From Acidobacteriota bacterium (GTDB taxonomy: Bacteria > Acidobacteriota > Blastocatellia > RBC074), in NCBI GenBank assembly GCA_017991275.1, contig JAGNMH010000171.1, positions 1 through 8,910 of the forward strand: a DNA stretch of 8,910 nucleotides. Direction: 5' to 3'. The notes under the pieces were generated by a model. That model did no database searches and was not told the DNA's origin. It saw only the letters and a list, made by a program, of their open reading frames with translations. Below, one piece after another: positions 1 through 5,855 of the stretch (within the stretch, counting starts at the first letter, position 1; each line of letters opens with the position of its first letter). A program made the translations under genes and the position numbers.

Positions 1-1
1 A

Positions 2-1402
2 GATGGCACTTTTACGGACGTAACTGCCAAATCCGGCTTGGCCAAAACCGGCTGGGGGCAATCCGTTTGCGTAGGCGATTTTGACAACGACGGTTGGGAT
101 GACCTGTTCGTGTCTTACTTCGGCAAGAACACTCTGTTCAAAAACAACGGCAACGGAAGCTTCAACGACATCACAGACAAAGCCGGAGTCGGCGTGAACA
201 AAACTCGATGGGGATCGGGCAGCGCCTTTTTGGATTTCGACAAAGACGGCGACCTGGATTTATTCGTCGGCAGTTACATTGACTTCGACGTGAAGACTGC
301 GCCGACGCCTGAAACCGGCCCCTGCTTGTACAAAGGCGTCATGGTCGCCTGCGGCCCGCCGGGTCTGACCGGAGGCGTCAACACTCTTTACCAAAACAAC
401 GGCAACGGAACGTTCACTGACATTTCCGAAAAATCCGGCATCCGCAAAACTGCTGGCACGTATGCGCTGGGAGTCCTGGTCGCCGATTTCGACAACGACA
501 CCTGGCCGGATATTTACGTAGCCAATGACTCGGCTCCGGCAGCGCTTTATCACAACAACGCGAACGGAACCTTCACAGACATCGGCACAGAATCAGGCGC
601 GGCTTACAGCGGAGACGGAAAGCCTCAAGCCGGCATGGGAGTTAGCGCAGGCGATTTCGATGGCGATGGATTCGTGGATATTTTCAAGACGAATTTTTCC
701 GGCGACACTTCGACGCTTTATCGAAACCTGGGCAAAAACGGTTTCGACGACGTGACGTTTGCGGCGGGAATTGGCTTGAACACACGTTGGCTGGGTTGGG
801 GCTGCGGCTTTTTCGATCCTGACAATGATGGCTGGTTGGATGTTCTGTTGGTCAACGGCCACGTTTATCCAGAAGTCGAAAAGCTGACAACGGAGGCCGG
901 ATACCAACAACGCAAGGTGCTTTATCGCAATATGCAAAAAGGCGGCTTTCAGGATGTAACTGAAAAGATCGGCGGCGCGTTGATGGAGCCGACCGCCAGC
1001 CGAGGCTGCGCGTTTGGCGATTTCGACAACGACGGAGACATTGACGTGGTCATCAATCCGGTCAGCGAATCGCCTGTCCTAATGCGACTGGATTCGCCTG
1101 CTGCCAAAGACGGCGGCAATAACTGGATCACAATCAAAGCCATCGGCGCCGCTTCAAACCGCAGCGGAATCGGCGCTCGCGTGACTTGCATCACCGAAGA
1201 GAAAACTCAGTTCAACGAAGTCCGCAGCGGCGGCAGTTACTATTCGCAGAATGATCTGCGTGTTCATTTCGGCCTGGGCAAAGCCGCGAAAGTAAAAACG
1301 ATTGAAGTCCGCTGGCCCAGCGGAAAAGTGGATGTGCTCAAAGACGTGACAACCAACCAAGTCCTGACCATCAAAGAAGGCTCTGCACCGAAAACAAATT
1401 AG
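2..1402 (+). CDS. CRTAC1-like FG-GAP/VCBS repeat protein with C-terminal ASPIC/UnbV domain (5' end missing)
   Basis: The frame is open to the left edge (first full codon at 2), so the true start lies outside; 466 codons are visible. Counted from that codon, six acidic calcium-loop motifs of the form DxDxDGxxD lie near residues 26-34, 78-86, 162-170, 218-226, 272-280 and 340-348. They alternate with LYxNNGNGTFTDI-type strands typical of FG-GAP/VCBS beta-propeller blades. Cys108 and Cys117 sit in the CLYKG...CGPPGL segment characteristic of this family. Residues about 375-460 form the ASPIC/UnbV domain (NRSGIGARV, EVRSGGSYYSQND, VHFGLG, VRWPSGK). Such proteins are normally exported and bind calcium; their exact roles are mostly unknown and no enzyme activity can be assigned. 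The missing N-terminus would carry the signal peptide and any extra domain. The gene converges on the ABC ATPase gene, with a REP-like pair between them. Confidence 0.93.
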   Translation, partial: DGTFTDVTAKSGLAKTGWGQSVCVGDFDNDGWDDLFVSYFGKNTLFKNNGNGSFNDITDKAGVGVNKTRWGSGSAFLDFDKDGDLDLFVGSYIDFDVKTAPTPETGPCLYKGVMVACGPPGLTGGVNTLYQNNGNGTFTDISEKSGIRKTAGTYALGVLVADFDNDTWPDIYVANDSAPAALYHNNANGTFTDIGTESGAAYSGDGKPQAGMGVSAGDFDGDGFVDIFKTNFSGDTSTLYRNLGKNGFDDVTFAAGIGLNTRWLGWGCGFFDPDNDGWLDVLLVNGHVYPEVEKLTTEAGYQQRKVLYRNMQKGGFQDVTEKIGGALMEPTASRGCAFGDFDNDGDIDVVINPVSESPVLMRLDSPAAKDGGNNWITIKAIGAASNRSGIGARVTCITEEKTQFNEVRSGGSYYSQNDLRVHFGLGKAAKVKTIEVRWPSGKVDVLKDVTTNQVLTIKEGSAPKTN

Positions 1403-1407
1403 CCATT

Positions 1408-1513
1408 TGGAGTGCTGCGACTGGTCGCAGCTTTGGCGTTCGCTTCAAACCACCACCGATCAACCAGAATGTTCGACAACAAAAGGAAAGCTGCGACCAG
1501 TCGCAGCACTCCA
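1408..1513. repeat. Paired REP-like palindromic element A (27-bp inverted repeat, 52-bp spacer)
   Basis: Positions 1408-1434 and 1487-1513 are perfect reverse complements over 27 bp. Each arm is itself a hairpin: GCTGCGAC (1414-1421), loop TG, GTCGCAGC (1424-1431), and the same at 1490-1507 in the other arm. GGAG precedes the hairpin in the left arm (1409-1412), and the right arm mirrors this. A tetranucleotide plus a short-loop palindrome, present as an inverted pair, matches the layout of REP doublets (REPIN/BIME) moved by REP-associated tyrosine transposases; no such transposase is in the window. The element fills most of the gap between the stop codons of two convergent genes, so its RNA hairpins could also end or protect both transcripts. 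The inverted repeat is seen directly; the REP assignment is inference. Confidence 0.8.
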
Positions 1514-1542
1514 CAGGTTTCGCTGCTTCAGCTTGTTAATAG

Positions 1543-2220
1543 CTAATGACTGAGCAATGTGTCTTCCGCCACTCGCCCATCGCGCAAACTGATTTTGCGA
1601 TCAGCCAATCCCGCAAGCTGATGATCGTGAGTCACCAGCAACAAAGTCGTTTGCCTTTCCCTGTTCAGTTTCAGCAGCAATTCAAAAATATGGCCGCCGT
1701 TTTTGGAATCCAGATTCCCTGTCGGCTCATCGGCCAACAGGATTTGCGGTTCGTTGGCAAAGGCGCGAGCAATGGCTACGCGCTGTTGTTCACCGCCGGA
1801 AAGTTGCGATGGGTAATGATGGCCTCGGTCATGGAGGCCAACGTCATCCAGCAAAGCCTGGGCTTTATCGCGCGGTTTGCTGACGCCCATAATTTCCATC
1901 GGAGTCAAAATGTTTTCGTAAGCCGTCAGCGAAGGAATCAAGTGGAAGGATTGAAAGATGAACCCGACCAGCCGTCCGCGTAATTCCGCCAGATCGTCTT
2001 CGCTCATCGCCGTGATGTTGTGCCCATCGAGTTTGATCGTACCAGTGGTTGGAGAATCCAACCCGGCCAACAATCCAAGCAAGGTGGATTTGCCGCTGCC
2101 TGAAGGCCCAATGACGGAGACGAATTGTCCGCGTGGAATTTCCAGATCAAGCGAATGAAGAATCGTGAGTTGTTCGCTGCCGCTGGTGACAGTTTTGGAA
2201 ACCTTTGAAAGTTGAATCAT
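1543..2220 (-). CDS. ABC transporter ATP-binding protein, LolD/MacB/YbbA type
   Basis: A complete ATPase subunit of 225 residues, the usual length for this group. Visible motifs are Walker A GPSGSGKS (38-45), Q-loop Gln90 (FIFQSFHLIPSLTAYEN), signature LSGGEQQRVAIARA (from 140), Walker B ILLADEP with Glu165, D-loop GNLD (168-171) and switch His198. The FQSFxLIPxLTAxEN and ADEPTGNLDS segments are typical of the LolD/MacB/FtsE branch, whose members drive permeases that extract lipoproteins or peptides, or carry out mechanotransmission, at the inner membrane. The start is fixed by the standard N-terminus MIQLSKVSK; no Shine-Dalgarno sequence precedes it, because a heptamer repeat array begins 2 bp upstream. 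It lies divergent to a TesA-like esterase gene, as ybbA does to tesA in E. coli, but no permease gene follows its stop: a REP-like pair lies 29 bp beyond, then a convergent unrelated gene. YbbA is the best subgroup guess, from context. Confidence 0.92.
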   Translation of the reverse strand: MIQLSKVSKTVTSGSEQLTILHSLDLEIPRGQFVSVIGPSGSGKSTLLGLLAGLDSPTTGTIKLDGHNITAMSEDDLAELRGRLVGFIFQSFHLIPSLTAYENILTPMEIMGVSKPRDKAQALLDDVGLHDRGHHYPSQLSGGEQQRVAIARAFANEPQILLADEPTGNLDSKNGGHIFELLLKLNRERQTTLLLVTHDHQLAGLADRKISLRDGRVAEDTLLSH

Positions 2221-2222
2221 AA

Positions 2223-2264
2223 GTTGGTGGTTGGTTATTGGTGGTTGGTTGTCGGTTGCCGGTT
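2223..2264. repeat. Degenerate heptanucleotide tandem repeat, 6 copies (consensus GTTGGTT)
   Basis: Read in sevens from 2223 the plus strand gives GTTGGTG, GTTGGTT, ATTGGTG, GTTGGTT, GTCGGTT and GCCGGTT. The array begins 2 bp from the ATPase start codon and occupies the place where its ribosome binding site should be. Bases 2230-2249 pair with 2321-2340 with one mismatch, so this array is the inverted partner of the second one. It resembles the short tandem heptamer repeats known from cyanobacterial genomes; that comparison is by form only. Confidence 0.75.
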
Positions 2265-2312
2265 GGCGGACTAAGATTCAAGTCGAAAGGCGGTTGAACG
2301 TTTAAGACGAAT

Positions 2313-2347
2313 AACCAACCACCAAACACCAATAACCAACGACCGAC
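2313..2347. repeat. Inverted heptanucleotide tandem repeat, 5 copies (complement of GTTGGTT)
   Basis: Read in sevens from 2313 the plus strand gives AACCAAC, CACCAAA, CACCAAT, AACCAAC and GACCGAC, the reverse complements of the heptamers at 2223-2264. The array ends 7 bp before the esterase start codon. The 48-bp core between the two arrays (2265-2312) shows no repeat and no promoter I would defend, although the promoters of both divergent genes should lie in this 134-bp region. The two arrays could fold into a long stem in RNA or form a cruciform. Confidence 0.72.
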
Positions 2348-2354
2348 AAAGAAT

Positions 2355-3071
2355 ATGCCTTTTCAAATTCTCAATTTCAAATCTCGAATTTTAATCCTGC
2401 TGGCACTGACGATGATTTCGCCGGCTTGCCAGCAAACGACAAAGCCAACCGAACAAGCTGCTTCAGGTCGAATGACGACTCCTGCTCCGGCAACGATTTC
2501 GACTTCTGCTGACGATCTTCCAGCCATAGTCGCATTCGGCGACAGCCTGACTGCGGGTTACGGTTTGAGCGATGATCAGTCGTACACGACTTTGTTGCAA
2601 CGCAAGCTGGACGAAAACGGATACCGTTACCGCCTGGTCAACGCTGGAGTTTCGGGCGACACCTCCGCTGGTGGAGCACGACGAATTGATTGGGCGCTTC
2701 AATCCGGCAACGTCAAGGTTTTGATTTTAGAGCTTGGCGGCAACGATGGCTTGCGAGGTTTGCCCGTAGCAGATTTGAAAAGAAATCTGGAATTGATAAT
2801 TCAACGTGCTCAATCGGCGGGCGTGACCGTTATTTTGGCTGGAATGGAGGCTCCGCCGAATTTCGGAGCCGATTACACGCGGGACTTTCGCCAGGTTTTC
2901 CGCGACTTGGCAAAACAGTACAAAACTCCGTTCATCCCGTTTGTGCTGGAAGGTATCGGTGGCAATCCGAAGTTGAACCAACCCGACGGTATTCATCCCA
3001 ACGCCGAAGGCGAAAAGGTGATGACCGAAAACGTCTGGCGAGTGTTGGAACCTCAGTTAAGCCAAAAATAA
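2355..3071 (+). CDS. TesA-like SGNH hydrolase (arylesterase / lysophospholipase), exported
   Basis: A 238-residue GDSL/SGNH hydrolase of the TesA/arylesterase type, expected to cleave short acyl or aryl esters, thioesters or lysophospholipids. Block I is FGDSLTAGYGLS with nucleophile Ser64; block II contains GVSGDTS (oxyanion Gly101); block III is LGGNDGLRG with Asn130; block V is DGIHPNAEG, giving Asp211 and His214. The set is complete, so the enzyme should be active. Residues about 11-24 are a hydrophobic export signal ending at Cys25 (SPAC). That is a poor lipobox, so it may be a lipoprotein or a normally cleaved periplasmic protein. Residues 26-53 are a Thr/Pro/Ala-rich linker before the catalytic domain. 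The first ATG gives the full signal; no clear Shine-Dalgarno is present. It is divergent from the ABC ATPase gene, as tesA is from ybbA, and ends 17 bp from the convergent TIM-barrel gene. Confidence 0.92.
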   Translation: MPFQILNFKSRILILLALTMISPACQQTTKPTEQAASGRMTTPAPATISTSADDLPAIVAFGDSLTAGYGLSDDQSYTTLLQRKLDENGYRYRLVNAGVSGDTSAGGARRIDWALQSGNVKVLILELGGNDGLRGLPVADLKRNLELIIQRAQSAGVTVILAGMEAPPNFGADYTRDFRQVFRDLAKQYKTPFIPFVLEGIGGNPKLNQPDGIHPNAEGEKVMTENVWRVLEPQLSQK

Positions 3072-3088
3072 AATCCACGAAGAAAGTC

Positions 3089-4027
3089 TTACTTTACGTT
3101 TTTCGACAATTCATCGTGGACGCGCTCAAGCAATTTCTTGGTCGCCTTGATGCCGTCGGCTTCGCTCATCTTTTCGCCTTCGTATTCGATGCCGACAAAG
3201 CCGCGGTAGCCCGCATCCAAAACAATCTTCATCATCTTGTGATAATCGGTTTCGGTTTCTTCGCCGCGTTCGTCGAAATTGTGAGTCTTGGCGCTGACCG
3301 CTTTGGCATAAGGCATCATCTCGGTCACGCCTTTGTAACGGTCGTACATTTCGTTTTGGCTGACGCGGAAGTTGCCGAAATCCGGCAGCGTTCCGCAATT
3401 CGGATGGTTGACCAGCTTCATCACTCCGGTCAGCCATTGCCCATTTGAAGACAACCCACCGTGATTTTCTACGATGACGGCGATTTTGTGTTTAGCGCCG
3501 AATTCCGACAGCCGCCGCAATCCATCAGCCGCCAGTTTCTGCTGCTCTTCATAACTGCCTTTGCTCTGAGCGTTGACGCGGATGATTTTGCAGCCCAAAA
3601 ACTTCGCGGCTTCCACCCACTTGTAATGATTTTCGACCGCCTGAGTTCGCTTGGTGGCGTCTGGGTCGCCAAGTGCGCCTTCGCCGTCGCACATAATCAA
3701 ACGATGTTCGACGCCGTAATCCTTGGCGCGCTTGTTCAGTTCTTTCAGGTAACTGACGTCCTTCGCCTTGTCTTTGAAGAACTGATTGACGAACTCGATG
3801 GCGGAGATGCCGAAATCCTGTTTGGCCGTTTTGGCAAAGTCCAGGTTGTCGAGGTCTTTCTTGAACAGCGTTTTATGCAGCGACCATTCAGCCAGCGAGA
3901 TTTTGAAAACCTGTTTGGCGGCGGCGTTCGCCAGCGTTTCACCAGCAGCTAATGCAATGCCTGCAGCAGCCGACTGTTTCATGAAATCACGACGGTTTAC
4001 GAGCGGTGATTCGTTCACTTCGATCAT
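3089..4027 (-). CDS. Tat-exported sugar phosphate isomerase/epimerase-like TIM barrel protein
   Basis: A 312-residue protein of the AP-endonuclease-2 / xylose-isomerase-like TIM barrel superfamily (COG1082 style). The start at 4027 is preferred over the 72-bp longer frame: AAAAGGAAG (4036-4044) ends 8 nt upstream, and the twin-arginine motif NRRDFMK then lies at residues 11-17, followed by an Ala-rich hydrophobic stretch and a likely cleavage near residue 35 (LANA). The longer start would translate the GTAGACA repeats. Candidate metal-ligand positions are Glu187 (IVENHGG), Asp216 (LPDFGNF), His249 (AKTHNF) and Glu281 (GIEYEGE), the usual Glu-Asp-His-Glu arrangement. Substrate is unknown; hydroxypyruvate isomerase, inosose- or sugar-epimerase-like and 3-keto-sugar roles are all possible. 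Tat export implies a periplasmic protein folded with its metal in the cytoplasm. It converges on the esterase gene and lies 108 bp downstream of the TPR gene, probably with its own promoter. Confidence 0.9.
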   Translation of the reverse strand: MIEVNESPLVNRRDFMKQSAAAGIALAAGETLANAAAKQVFKISLAEWSLHKTLFKKDLDNLDFAKTAKQDFGISAIEFVNQFFKDKAKDVSYLKELNKRAKDYGVEHRLIMCDGEGALGDPDATKRTQAVENHYKWVEAAKFLGCKIIRVNAQSKGSYEEQQKLAADGLRRLSEFGAKHKIAVIVENHGGLSSNGQWLTGVMKLVNHPNCGTLPDFGNFRVSQNEMYDRYKGVTEMMPYAKAVSAKTHNFDERGEETETDYHKMMKIVLDAGYRGFVGIEYEGEKMSEADGIKATKKLLERVHDELSKNVK

Positions 4028-4035
4028 GGTTTTAT

Positions 4036-4044
4036 CTTCCTTTT
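4036..4044 (-). promoter_or_regulatory. Ribosome binding site that sets the TIM-barrel start
   Basis: On the minus strand this reads AAAAGGAAG, 8 nt before the ATG at 4025-4027. No comparable site precedes the longer in-frame start at 4099, so it supports the shorter protein with its twin-arginine signal at the N-terminus. Confidence 0.7.
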
Positions 4045-4066
4045 GTTGGAGTTTGAGTTGTCTGAA

Positions 4067-4094
4067 GTAGACAGTAGCCAGTAGACAGTAGAGC
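4067..4094. repeat. Heptanucleotide tandem repeat, 4 copies (GTAGACA)
   Basis: In sevens from 4067: GTAGACA, GTAGCCA, GTAGACA and GTAGAGC. The array lies 39 bp upstream of the TIM-barrel start, in its promoter or 5' leader, and downstream of the TPR gene stop. It shares the 7-bp period, but not the sequence, of the arrays beside the esterase gene. The flanking bases 4095-4135 hold only a weak A/T hairpin. Confidence 0.75.
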
Positions 4095-4135
4095 GTCAAC
4101 CAAATCCTGAAAAATCCGGTGATTTCTCTCCGCGA

Positions 4136-5842
4136 TTAGTCCGGCGTTTTCAACCTTCGATCAAGTTGTTCCGCGCGCTCGAAAGCCGCCGCCGCGCCTT
4201 TTCTGTCGCCTTTCTTTCTCAAAGCCATGCCAAGCTGATAAAACGCCGGGGCGTAGTTCGGGTCTTTCTTGATGGCCGATTCAAACAGGCTGATGGCGGC
4301 GGCCAGATTGCCTTGTTTCATTTTTTGAATGCCTGTGTTGGTGTCAAAAGTCGCGGCCTGATTGTCTGATTTCAGTTTGTTCAATCGCGCGGCTTCGGCG
4401 AACTCAACGCGAGCCGCCGTTATATCGCCCTTTTGCCGCAAAGCATTTCCCAACGTGTTATGAGTTTCAGGGCTGAGCGGCGCAATTTTGATCGCAGTCT
4501 TGAAAGCTTCGATCGCCGCATCAAGCTCGCCTTTCTGCTGCAACGCCGTTCCCAGCGTGTAATACGCCTGAGCAAAATCCGGCTTGGCAGCGACTGCTCC
4601 TCGAAACGCGGCAATGGCTTCATCCAACTTGGTTTGCTGCATCAATGTGATGCCCAACGTGTAATGCGATTCGTGCAGCGACGGTTGCAAAGCTATGCTG
4701 CGACGCAAAGCGTCAATCGCTCCGTCAAAATCGTCCTTGTATTTCAGCGCCACGCCCAGGTTGTACCAGGCTTCGGCTTCGTTCTGGTTGGCGGCCAGCA
4801 AACGGCGATAAATTTCAATTGCTCCGGCGTAATCCGCTTTCTGAATCAGAGCCAAACCCAGATTGTTGAGTGTCACGGAATTGCTCGGGTCGAGTTTCAG
4901 CGCGGCTTCAAATTCGGCCACAGCCGCAGCCGCGTCGCGTTTTTGAATGAACGTCAAACCTAATTGATTACGGGCTTCGATGAAATTCGGCTTCAAGTGA
5001 ATGGCTTCGCGCAGTGCGGCGATGGCGTTGTCAGTGTCTTCATCCACATAAAACGCCAAACCAAGCGCGTTAAATCCATCGGCAATTTTCGGAGCGAGCT
5101 TGACGGCCTGGCGCAACTCCTCAATCGCCTCAGGAATCGCTCCGGTCTTTTGTAGACAGACGCCGAGGTAATAACGCGATTCAAAATGTTTGGGGTTGAG
5201 CTTGGCGGCTTCGCGCAAAGAAGGAATAGCCTGGGCATACTGACCACCGAACCAACAAGTCACACCCAGCCGGAAATGAGCTTCGTGAAAATCGGGTTTG
5301 AGTTTAATGGCGGCTTCAAATTCGGAAATGGCTGCGGCGATGTTCCCAGTCTGGCCAAGCGCAAACCCCAACGCGCTGTGAGCTTCGGCAAAATCAGGCC
5401 GAGCGTTAAGCGCCGAACGAAACTCGTTGATCGCTTCGGCAACCTGCCCTTTTTGCTGTAAAGCCAAACCCAGGTTGGTATGAGCTTCGGCAAAATCCGG
5501 GCGCAATCGAACGGCTTCGCGGAATGAATTGATCGCTTCGTCTCCTTGTCCAAGCTGCCCCAGCGCCGTCCCCAAAGCATTGTGAGCTTCGGCAAAATCC
5601 GGTTGCAGCTTGATCGCTGCTTTCAACGAAGCGATGGCTTGGGCCGGGTTGTTGCGCTGTAAAGCTGTCAGTCCAAGCTTGTAATGCTGTTCGGCTGTGG
5701 CGGGCTTAGCTGGCTGGCCGCTCCGCTGGGCAAACACAGATTGAGTAAATAACACCAAAAACAAAACAAGGAAGACGAACCCCTTCTTGTTTTGTTTCGT
5801 GCTTTCTCTGTGTGACTTAGCGGGTAAAAAAGGCCTTTTCAT
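4136..5842 (-). CDS. Secreted tetratricopeptide repeat protein with 15 tandem TPRs
   Basis: A 568-residue protein, almost entirely TPR. The start at 5842 is chosen because it lies 13 bp after the stop of the coiled-coil gene and gives a proper signal peptide: a basic N-region, hydrophobic core FVFLVLFLVLF (about 22-32) and likely cleavage at VFA|QR after residue 38. The longer open frame to 6058 lies inside the upstream gene and adds no signal. After a short Pro/Ala linker come 15 units of 34 residues with the classic pattern (AEAHxxLGxALxxxGxxxEAIxxFxxAIxLxPDF). They run without linkers except a 5-residue insertion (SDNQA) between units 13 and 14. TPR superhelices bind peptides or partner proteins; nothing here suggests an enzyme. 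Tight spacing implies co-transcription and translational coupling with the coiled-coil gene, because its own Shine-Dalgarno is weak. An alternative is an O-GlcNAc-transferase-like TPR protein, but no catalytic domain is present. Confidence 0.9.
   Translation of the reverse strand: MKRPFLPAKSHRESTKQNKKGFVFLVLFLVLFTQSVFAQRSGQPAKPATAEQHYKLGLTALQRNNPAQAIASLKAAIKLQPDFAEAHNALGTALGQLGQGDEAINSFREAVRLRPDFAEAHTNLGLALQQKGQVAEAINEFRSALNARPDFAEAHSALGFALGQTGNIAAAISEFEAAIKLKPDFHEAHFRLGVTCWFGGQYAQAIPSLREAAKLNPKHFESRYYLGVCLQKTGAIPEAIEELRQAVKLAPKIADGFNALGLAFYVDEDTDNAIAALREAIHLKPNFIEARNQLGLTFIQKRDAAAAVAEFEAALKLDPSNSVTLNNLGLALIQKADYAGAIEIYRRLLAANQNEAEAWYNLGVALKYKDDFDGAIDALRRSIALQPSLHESHYTLGITLMQQTKLDEAIAAFRGAVAAKPDFAQAYYTLGTALQQKGELDAAIEAFKTAIKIAPLSPETHNTLGNALRQKGDITAARVEFAEAARLNKLKSDNQAATFDTNTGIQKMKQGNLAAAISLFESAIKKDPNYAPAFYQLGMALRKKGDRKGAAAAFERAEQLDRRLKTPD
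5380..5603 (-). repeat. DNA-level direct repeats within the TPR gene, 102-bp period
   Basis: The plus-strand string GAGCTTCGGCAAAATC starts at 5380, 5482 and 5584, exactly 102 bp (34 codons) apart. It encodes the PDFAEAH junction between TPR units 1/2, 2/3 and 3/4. Identical codons at three junctions suggest relatively recent duplication or gene conversion at the N-terminal end of the array. Later units are more diverged, although the end of unit 11 keeps a related AAAATCCGGC string near 4573. Confidence 0.8.
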
Positions 5843-5855
5843 TTCAGTCACGACA

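Noticed and set aside
2223..2347. Heptamer arrays considered as a CRISPR array or iteron-type origin
   Set aside because: There are no spacers of 25-40 bp between repeats, no cas or rep gene, and the units are directly abutting 7-mers.
3461..3952. Plus-strand open frames of 100-250 codons antisense to the TIM-barrel gene (also at 2690-3448)
   Set aside because: They lie opposite or out of frame with strongly supported genes, have no recognisable domain, and reflect codon bias of the true strand.
4028..4099. A 24-residue N-terminal extension of the TIM-barrel protein
   Set aside because: It would translate the GTAGACA heptamer array and push the twin-arginine motif to residue 36. A good ribosome binding site supports the start at 4027.
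4109..4128. Possible intrinsic terminator after the TPR gene (minus strand GAGAAATC-ACCG-GATTTTTC)
   Set aside because: The stem is A/T-rich with one G-T pair, and the T-run is used up in the stem. Too weak to call; transcription could read into the TIM-barrel gene.
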